Origin: BS750m-G4 sp964472195
Lineage (GTDB): Bacteria; Bacteroidota; Ignavibacteria; Tepidaquicellales; Tepidaquicellaceae
NCBI GenBank assembly: GCA_964472195.1
Contig: CAYYJH010000064.1
Location: 1 to 15,427 of the forward strand
Length of the DNA: 15,427 bases
Direction: 5' to 3'
The translations under genes and the position numbers were made by a program. Below, one piece after another: positions 1-6,290 of the stretch. How positions within the stretch are numbered: position 1 is the stretch's first letter; every line of letters starts with the position of its first letter. Below the pieces are notes generated by a model. The model was not told where the DNA came from. It searched no databases and saw nothing but the letters and a program-made list of their open reading frames with translations.

Positions 1-24
1 TGTATCAATGTCCAAATTACGCAA

Positions 25-53
25 TTGAAATTATACTATAGTAAGTATAAATT
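25..53 (+). promoter_or_regulatory. Weak promoter-like sequence with inverted repeat
   Basis: TTGAAA at 25-30 could act as a -35 element, with TATAAA (46-51) or TAAATT (48-53) as a poor -10. Between them lies a 7-bp inverted repeat, TTATACT (31-37) and AGTATAA (44-50), and the 10-bp palindrome TACTATAGTA (34-43). The position, 50-75 bases before the first gene, suits a promoter with an operator-like site. Such matches arise easily by chance in DNA this AT-rich, and no Bacteroidota-type TAnnTTTG box is present. Confidence 0.2.
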
Positions 54-99
54 GTGGAAATTTCAGTAAACTTTTCTGATTTTCAATCTTTATAATTCT

Positions 100-2268
100 A
101 TGCGGTTAATGACCAGATTAAAATTACCGATTAAATACTTATTCGTACCGATTTTCGTTAGCATAATATTAGTTTTTATATTTTCATACTTCACTCCTTT
201 CATAAATTCAAAACCTCTAGATATACAGGACGATGTAAATAATAAATTCACAAACGTCGGTAACCTTGCTCTTACTGTTACAAATTATGGTACGGTTGGC
301 AATGGATTCGTGAATTTCCCTAACCAGCCATCCTGCCAGTATCCGATAAATTCAGGCATAGAGCATATGTTTCTTGGAGGATTCTGGTTTGGTGGTATTA
401 AAGATGGTATTATAAAAGTAACGACTGGAGCTGTCGATGTAACAACGGGTAACAGAAATGAAGGATTCGAATTTACGACTGAAGACGGCTGGGGAATACT
501 GGAAAGATCTACGCTTCAGACTTCACCGTTCTTCAGACCAGATGCTGTATCACATCAAGATTTTGTTTGTGATTATTTAGACACCAATACACTTTATAAC
601 GGTACCGTTATTCAAAATCACAATCCCCTGGGTATAAAGGTTTTGCTTGAATCTTATGCGTATGATTTCAATTATGCTAACTTTTTCGTCTTGTTAAATT
701 TTAAAATCGTAAATATAGGTTACAGAAATAATACCTCGCCAATTGATAGCATATATATTGGTTTCTGGACTGACTGCGTTGTGAGGAATACAAACATAAC
801 ACCTCCCGGGGGAACATCTTTTTATAATAAGGGTGCAAACGGATATGTAGATTCCTTAAGAATGGCTTATGAGTATGATTATAGCGGTGATCCTGGATTT
901 ACTGACAGTTATATAGGAATAAGATTACTAGGTACATTTCCAAAGCCTTATACAGAATTAACAAAAGAAAGAACACATTTTACTGTATGGCAATTCAGAA
1001 ATACAACCGACCCTGTTTATTTTTCCCCGACTGAAGACAATACAGACCCACAGGGAGGGCAGGGCAGGTATGGTAAATTAAAGGGTTTCCTGGCTCCGGG
1101 TATAGTGATAGATACTACAAGACTTAATCAATTAAGACATTCACCGAGTAACAGGTCGTCTTTAGTATCATACGGTCCTTACAGAGATACATCGGGTGCT
1201 CCGTTTTCCTTAAGGTACAGTATCGATACAATTAATATTGTTTATGGTGTAATTTGTGCCAAAAAGAACGGTACTGATCCCGCTACGCTTGATAATGAAT
1301 TTCAAAAGGAGATTCTTTATTCGAATGCATCGTGGGCACAACGGGCATATAACGGAGAAGATAAGAACGAAAACGGGAAACTTGATCCTGGAGAAGATAC
1401 GAACGGAAATAATTTTCTGGATAGATACCTGTTACCTTCACCTCCAGATAATCCTAAATTGAGAACTATAATTGAAGATAGAAAAGTTACATTGTGGTGG
1501 GCTTCTAATGCTGAGTCATCTGTCGATCCAATTTCAAACAGGAAGGATTTCGAAGGGTATAGGATATACAGAACGAATGCGGGTGAAGACCTTACCTTGA
1601 CTCAGGATTTAATGAGTTTGCTCAAGCTCATAGCAGATTTCGATAGTGCACACAATAATTATTTCAACAATACAGGATTTGGATTTATAAAACAAAGCTC
1701 ACCGATGTACTTTAACGGTGATACAAACGCATACTGGTATAAATTTGAATTTCCGAATCAACTGAACGGGTTTCAGTATGTTTATACAGTGACTGCTTAT
1801 GACAAAGGAGATTCTGCACAGAACCTCGAATCATTGGAAAGCAGCCTCCTGTCGAATGCTAAACGGATAGTAGTCGGAACTCCACCGAATAATAACCCGG
1901 ATGCTGAAATTGGAGTTTACCCTAATCCTTATTATGGAAGCGCTTACTGGGATGGTTCGGGTAATAAACAGGAAATATTAAGAAAAATTTATTTCTTTAA
2001 TCTTCCTTCTAAATGTGAGATATCGATTTGGAGTTTGTCCGGTGACCTTATTGACAGGTTCACGCATGATGCTTCAACATATAATGGCAGCGATATCGAG
2101 TGGTTTAAAACTTATGCAGATGGAACACAGGTTTTTGCTGGAGGTGAGCATGCGTGGGATTTAATATCTATGGATGACCAGGCTATTGCAACGGGTTTGT
2201 ACTTTTTCACAGTAAAAGATGATAAAACAGGGAAAATTAAAAAAGGAAAGTTTTTGATTGTAAAATAA
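100..2268 (+). CDS. Secreted Fn3-domain protein with T9SS-like C-terminal domain
   Basis: A 722-residue exported protein of unknown function. A hydrophobic segment at about residues 11-30 is a signal peptide or anchor. The start could be M1 or M4 (position 109); neither has a Shine-Dalgarno. The N-terminal domain (about 50-400) includes the motif GIEHMFLGGFWFGG, which I associate with uncharacterised secreted proteins of Ignavibacteria-like bacteria. Residues 421-441 hold two adjacent calcium-loop motifs, DKNENGKLDPGE then DTNGNNFLD. An Fn3-like domain follows (about 448-593, with EGYRIYRT). The C-terminal domain (about 600-722) has VYPNPYY and ends in GLYFFTVKDDKTGKIKKGKF. This resembles a T9SS sorting domain but lacks the usual SQNYPNPFNP form. 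A surface or secreted structural/binding protein is likely; no catalytic motif was seen. The gene is separated by 229 bp from the next and probably has its own transcript. Confidence 0.85.
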   Translation: MRLMTRLKLPIKYLFVPIFVSIILVFIFSYFTPFINSKPLDIQDDVNNKFTNVGNLALTVTNYGTVGNGFVNFPNQPSCQYPINSGIEHMFLGGFWFGGIKDGIIKVTTGAVDVTTGNRNEGFEFTTEDGWGILERSTLQTSPFFRPDAVSHQDFVCDYLDTNTLYNGTVIQNHNPLGIKVLLESYAYDFNYANFFVLLNFKIVNIGYRNNTSPIDSIYIGFWTDCVVRNTNITPPGGTSFYNKGANGYVDSLRMAYEYDYSGDPGFTDSYIGIRLLGTFPKPYTELTKERTHFTVWQFRNTTDPVYFSPTEDNTDPQGGQGRYGKLKGFLAPGIVIDTTRLNQLRHSPSNRSSLVSYGPYRDTSGAPFSLRYSIDTINIVYGVICAKKNGTDPATLDNEFQKEILYSNASWAQRAYNGEDKNENGKLDPGEDTNGNNFLDRYLLPSPPDNPKLRTIIEDRKVTLWWASNAESSVDPISNRKDFEGYRIYRTNAGEDLTLTQDLMSLLKLIADFDSAHNNYFNNTGFGFIKQSSPMYFNGDTNAYWYKFEFPNQLNGFQYVYTVTAYDKGDSAQNLESLESSLLSNAKRIVVGTPPNNNPDAEIGVYPNPYYGSAYWDGSGNKQEILRKIYFFNLPSKCEISIWSLSGDLIDRFTHDASTYNGSDIEWFKTYADGTQVFAGGEHAWDLISMDDQAIATGLYFFTVKDDKTGKIKKGKFLIVK

Positions 2269-2497
2269 ATGCAAGAGTATAATCAGGTAAATAAATCTAA
2301 GGTTTTAAAGAATTACTCTAATTTCTAATTAATCTAATTGACCTAATAAATTCGCACAAACACGGTAAAAAAAAGAAAAAGACGCAAATACGCTAATAAA
2401 AGATATTCGCGAAAAAAAAAGAATAAGTTGAAATAAAATTAACAATTTTTTAAAGGAAATATCAAAAAAAGTAATTATATAATTTAAAATATTTATC
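2269..2497. other. AT-rich intergenic region, possible promoter for the next gene
   Basis: This 229-bp gap has no open reading frame of note and no GC-rich hairpin with a T-run, so I see no intrinsic terminator for the upstream gene. TTGAAA at 2428-2433 followed 17 bases later by TAAAGG is a weak promoter candidate. TATAAT at 2478-2483 lies only 15 bases before the start codon and has no partner. The left half contains degenerate repeats, listed separately. Confidence 0.4.
2317..2415. repeat. Degenerate short repeats (TCTAATT and CGCAAATACGC-like)
   Basis: TCTAATT occurs three times, at 2317-2323, 2324-2330 and 2333-2339, followed by CCTAATAAA. It then passes into CG-dinucleotide-containing blocks: TTCGCACAAACACGG (2351-2365), GACGCAAATACGCTAATAAA (2381-2400) and the palindrome TTCGCGAA (2406-2413). 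From memory, related intergenic repeats built of TTCGCG/ACGCAAATA/TAATTAG units are scattered in genomes of this group. I cannot confirm that from a single window. Confidence 0.45.
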
Positions 2498-4792
2498 ATG
2501 AAAACATTAAAACATTTACCTCTTGTATTGCTAATAGCTTTAATTGTTTATTCATTCAGTTTTAAAATTTCAGAGTTAGCAAAAATATTATTTACAGAGG
2601 TTTCTATTCAGCAAATTCAATTTAAACCTGCTGATTCATTGGCAGTAGGTCGTGATAAATCTGATATGCTGGGGGATTCGGTAAAATTTGTAGCGAGAGT
2701 CGTTGCATCACCCAGGGTATCTCCTTCGACAAATGATCTAAGAATATTATTAAGAGGTTCGAGCAGCTTTACATGCTATGCTCAGGATACAGCTAACGGT
2801 CTGTTCGGGGGAATTGTCATAAGACAAAACACACGAAATGTCAGCACAGGACTCGATTTGATAGATTCAGGAGCTGTTATAAGAGTAAAGGGTATTGTCG
2901 GGGAGTATGGTGGAAACAATTTCCCGTATTCAGGAGCAGGTTATTTGACGCAGCTTTATTTAGATACAAATTCCAGTTATACTATCGACATTCTGAATCC
3001 AACTGGTCCAAGACCTCAACCGCAATTAGTGCAGATTACAGACTTTGCACAGGGTGACTATCCTAATGGCGGATCAATAAATTATGTCGATGGTGAAAAA
3101 TATGAAGGCTCTTATGTTGAACTAAGAAACGTAACTGTGTCAACAGGTGTCGGTAACAGGCAGCCCTGGAGTATCGTAGATAATAATGGAAACAAATTAT
3201 ATTTCAGAGATTTTTCTAATTTCTTTTCAACTTATCCATCAGGTGATTCGTTAAGACCATGGACGCATCCGACAACAGGAACATTCGTGAATTACATACG
3301 TGGAGTAATTATTGCAGCAAACAATGAAGGAGCATTTGGAAATCAACTGCCTTACGCTATCGTACCGATTTATCCGAATGATTTAAGTTTAGGGAATGCT
3401 CCTCCGATAATCTCAAGCCCATCACGAATTCCGGGAGTTCCTACGCCTTCAGACAGTGTGCAGGTAACATGTACAGTGACTGATCCTGCATTTAATCCAG
3501 TATCGGTTGTAAGTGTGAAGTTGTTTTGGAGACATAGCGGCGGAGCTTACAGCAATAAAGAAATGACATCGATTGGTAATATTTATACAACAAAGATGTC
3601 TCCTGCGTCTTTAGGAACTTTAGTCGAATATTTCATCAGGGCACAGGATAATGAAGGTGATGTAAGACTTTTACCCTCCGATACTGCCCGCTCTAAATTG
3701 TTTTATGTTGTTCATGCAAGTGATTCTTTGTCAATCCAGGATATTCAATACTGTCCGAATATGAGTGGTTACTCAGGGTTTGATGGAGCGGACGTTAGAG
3801 GTGTCGAAGGAATAGTTACGGCTGACACTTCTGATATACCTGGAATTAGTTTCGTTGGAAATGGCGGCACGCAAACTGCTCCAAGGAGAGTTATAATTCA
3901 AAATGGTACAGGACCGTTCAGTGGAATCTGGATAACAGGTTCTCCAACGGATGCATTGAATAAAGGTGACAGGGTGAGAGTAAAAGGCACTGTTGAAGAA
4001 AATTATGGTGTAACGAGAATAAATGTACCTTCACCATCGAGTATAACATTTATATCTTCCAGTAATCCACAGCCATCTGTAGAAAATTTAAATGGGAGTA
4101 TTTTAGCCTATAATAAACAAGGCGGTGATACGACTGTAGAAAAATGGGAGAGCGTTTTTGTTAGATTAAATTATCCAATGGGAATTACTTGCATTAATGC
4201 CGGAAATGGAATTGCATGTACGACTCCTGAGCCACTTCCGGACAGTACATTCAGAAGGAATTATGGCGAGATTTTTGTTAGAGATTATACACTCATGCAA
4301 TCAAGAATAGAGTTGCAGGACGGTAACCATACGTATACGAATAACTGGAGCGGTGATACGACGGGATTAATTTTATTAACCAAGAATGACAGCATTTCAT
4401 TTATACAGGGAATACTTTATTTCTCGTACAGTAATTGGAAGTTAGTCCCACGGAAAAATGATGACTTCGGAACTGTAACGCCTATTGGAATTACATTTCA
4501 TAATGAAGTAATTCATAATTATTATTTGTCTCAAAATTATCCGAATCCATTTAATCCTGTAACGAAGATAAATTTCTCATTACCCACATCGGGGAATGTA
4601 ACGTTAAAAGTTTATGATATTCTTGGCAGGGAAGTGAGAATACTTTTAAACAGATTTACTAAAGCTGGAAAGTATGTTGTAGATTTCAATGGCAATAATT
4701 TAGCTAGTGGCGTTTATTTTTATAAACTAAACGCCGAAGGTACTGACGGAAGTAAATTCTCGGATGTGAAGAGAATGATATTGGTTAAGTAA
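2498..4792 (+). CDS. Secreted OB-fold/Ig-like protein with T9SS type-A sorting domain
   Basis: A 764-residue protein probably exported by a hydrophobic N-terminus (about 7-22) and then by T9SS. It is built as two similar halves. Residues 36-300 start with SIQQIQF and contain OB-fold-like units (AVIRVKGIVGEYGG). Residues 412-660 start with SIQDIQY and contain similar units (GIVTADTSD, GDRVRVKGTVEENYG). An Ig-like domain (about 301-405) lies between them. The C-terminus (about 675-764) is a canonical type-A sorting domain: SQNYPNPFNP at 678-687, then VYDILGREV and ASGVYFYKL. OB modules of this type resemble DUF5689 and nuclease-associated domains, and the same module opens the phospholipase-D protein at the right end of the window. 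No catalytic domain is visible, so ligand or nucleic-acid binding at the cell surface is the best guess. A 103-bp gap separates it from the next gene. Confidence 0.88.
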   Translation: MKTLKHLPLVLLIALIVYSFSFKISELAKILFTEVSIQQIQFKPADSLAVGRDKSDMLGDSVKFVARVVASPRVSPSTNDLRILLRGSSSFTCYAQDTANGLFGGIVIRQNTRNVSTGLDLIDSGAVIRVKGIVGEYGGNNFPYSGAGYLTQLYLDTNSSYTIDILNPTGPRPQPQLVQITDFAQGDYPNGGSINYVDGEKYEGSYVELRNVTVSTGVGNRQPWSIVDNNGNKLYFRDFSNFFSTYPSGDSLRPWTHPTTGTFVNYIRGVIIAANNEGAFGNQLPYAIVPIYPNDLSLGNAPPIISSPSRIPGVPTPSDSVQVTCTVTDPAFNPVSVVSVKLFWRHSGGAYSNKEMTSIGNIYTTKMSPASLGTLVEYFIRAQDNEGDVRLLPSDTARSKLFYVVHASDSLSIQDIQYCPNMSGYSGFDGADVRGVEGIVTADTSDIPGISFVGNGGTQTAPRRVIIQNGTGPFSGIWITGSPTDALNKGDRVRVKGTVEENYGVTRINVPSPSSITFISSSNPQPSVENLNGSILAYNKQGGDTTVEKWESVFVRLNYPMGITCINAGNGIACTTPEPLPDSTFRRNYGEIFVRDYTLMQSRIELQDGNHTYTNNWSGDTTGLILLTKNDSISFIQGILYFSYSNWKLVPRKNDDFGTVTPIGITFHNEVIHNYYLSQNYPNPFNPVTKINFSLPTSGNVTLKVYDILGREVRILLNRFTKAGKYVVDFNGNNLASGVYFYKLNAEGTDGSKFSDVKRMILVK

Positions 4793-4821
4793 TTTTACAT
4801 TTTATAATTTTTAATATGCAA

Positions 4822-4873
4822 TGAATTTTCAAAATTCAGTTTACATTGAATTAATGTGTTTTCCAGATGAATT
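4822..4873. promoter_or_regulatory. Palindrome and repeated TGAATT hexamers before the six-gene cluster
   Basis: TGAATTTT (4822-4829), one central base, then AAAATTCA (4831-4838) form a perfect 17-base palindrome. The hexamer TGAATT recurs in direct orientation at 4847-4852 and 4868-4873, about two helical turns apart. This lies 23-74 bases before the first start codon of the cluster, where an operator would sit. The one-base centre and AT content make a terminator unlikely. Function is not shown by the sequence. Confidence 0.25.
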
Positions 4874-4895
4874 ATATTTTATATAGAAATAATTA

Positions 4896-6254
4896 ATGAT
4901 CAGATTAATTGCAAATATAATAATCTTTGCATCAGTTGTTACATTTTATTCATGCACTGAACCGATAACCGGTACCATAGAAAATCAGTCTCCGCAAACT
5001 TATTTGTCTTTGTTTCCCGACAGTGTAATTGCTCCGGGATCAACATTGAAAAAGATAAGCTGGTGGGGTGATGATCCCGATGGGTTTGTTGCTGGATTCC
5101 GTATATCTTTTGATTCTATTAATTGGGGTTATACAACGAAGAATGACAGCACTTTTCTTCTTTCGATAAATGGAAACGATAGTACGTTTCGGTTTTATGT
5201 AGCGGCAGTTGATGACAAAGGTGCAGTAGATCCTTCACCGGCAAGTAATTTATACCCGGTGATAAACACTCCCCCGAGTATGGTTTTCCAGGCAGATACT
5301 GAAATTCCTGATACAACTTTTCCAATTGCTACGTTCAAATGGACAGGAACTGATCCTGACGGTAATTCTACGATTAGATATTATTACTGGGCTTTGAATG
5401 ATACAAATAATTTTAGACAGATATCGGGTAGTCTTGATATAATGACACTTACTGCTGATAGCGGACTTGTTCTGAATTCAAACAATATTCTTTATATGAA
5501 AGCTCAGGACAATGCCGGGGCTTTCAGTAATATTGTGAGAATGCCTGATACAAGCAGGACATGGTTCGTTAAAAGTGTTACAGCTAAAGTTTTACTAATA
5601 AAGGACATGCCGATTTCACAAATGAGCACGGCTGATTCTTATTTTTCTAATGCATTAGATACTATTAGCTATGATGTTCTTGATATTAAATCAAATAACG
5701 GCAGCCTGATTCCTACAATTGTTAATCCGATGTTTATTGAAACTCTAAAGCTTTTTGAAATAGTTGTGTGGAGTGCAAACAGGGGTAACGTTTCTTCAGA
5801 TGATGCGAACTTTGACCTTGCTCAACAAAGTTTACCGTTTTATACATTAGCGGGTGGAAAATTGTTTTTTACAACGGGATTACCTAATGTCGAAAGCCAG
5901 GCACAGGGAAACTTAATCAATTTCGCACCTATAGACAGCATTACTTATTGCACAATTGCTTTGATCACTTCTAATTTGAATTTAATCGCTTCTGATCCGT
6001 CATATCCTGTTTTAACGTCGAGTAATTTAATACAAAGAACGAGGGGTATGAAGATTCCGAGTACAACTCAAATTGTTTACAGATTACCGATCAATACAAG
6101 CTGTCAGGATAGTACAATAGTTGCAATAAAAGACAAACAAATGAATCCAAGTGTGATATTCATGTCTATGCCTGTTTATTACTTAAATGGAAATCCAACT
6201 AATTCAAAAACTTTTTTCAGAAAAGTGTTAATCGAAGAATTTGGATTAAGATAA
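4896..6254 (+). CDS. Fn3-like surface lipoprotein with possible GATase-like C-terminal domain
   Basis: A 452-residue lipoprotein. The N-terminus is hydrophobic and ends in a lipobox-like TFYSC with the acylated cysteine at residue 20. Two Fn3-like or Ig-like domains follow (about 28-125 and 128-226), each with a DPDG turn (DDPDGFVAGFRIS, TDPDGNSTIRYYYW). Residues 229-452 form a separate alpha/beta-looking domain with strands AKVLLIKD (230-237), EIVVWSA (about 288-294) and GGKLFF (320-325). This order recalls the class I glutamine amidotransferase-like fold found in some secreted proteins. I see no nucleophile-elbow cysteine, so the fold call is an inference. It is followed after 36 bp by the TonB-dependent receptor gene, which suggests an accessory role beside that receptor. 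It is not SusD-like by any motif I can see. Confidence 0.8.
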   Translation: MIRLIANIIIFASVVTFYSCTEPITGTIENQSPQTYLSLFPDSVIAPGSTLKKISWWGDDPDGFVAGFRISFDSINWGYTTKNDSTFLLSINGNDSTFRFYVAAVDDKGAVDPSPASNLYPVINTPPSMVFQADTEIPDTTFPIATFKWTGTDPDGNSTIRYYYWALNDTNNFRQISGSLDIMTLTADSGLVLNSNNILYMKAQDNAGAFSNIVRMPDTSRTWFVKSVTAKVLLIKDMPISQMSTADSYFSNALDTISYDVLDIKSNNGSLIPTIVNPMFIETLKLFEIVVWSANRGNVSSDDANFDLAQQSLPFYTLAGGKLFFTTGLPNVESQAQGNLINFAPIDSITYCTIALITSNLNLIASDPSYPVLTSSNLIQRTRGMKIPSTTQIVYRLPINTSCQDSTIVAIKDKQMNPSVIFMSMPVYYLNGNPTNSKTFFRKVLIEEFGLR

Positions 6255-6290
6255 ATATTGCAATAAAGGTTAATAACTTTTAAATAGTTT

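Noticed and set aside
91..96. TATAAT as a -10 box for the first gene
   Set aside because: It is only three bases from the start codon and has no -35 partner at a proper distance.
1256..1462. 68-codon open frame on the plus strand within the first gene
   Set aside because: It is out of frame across the calcium-loop region of a well-supported gene and encodes nothing recognisable.
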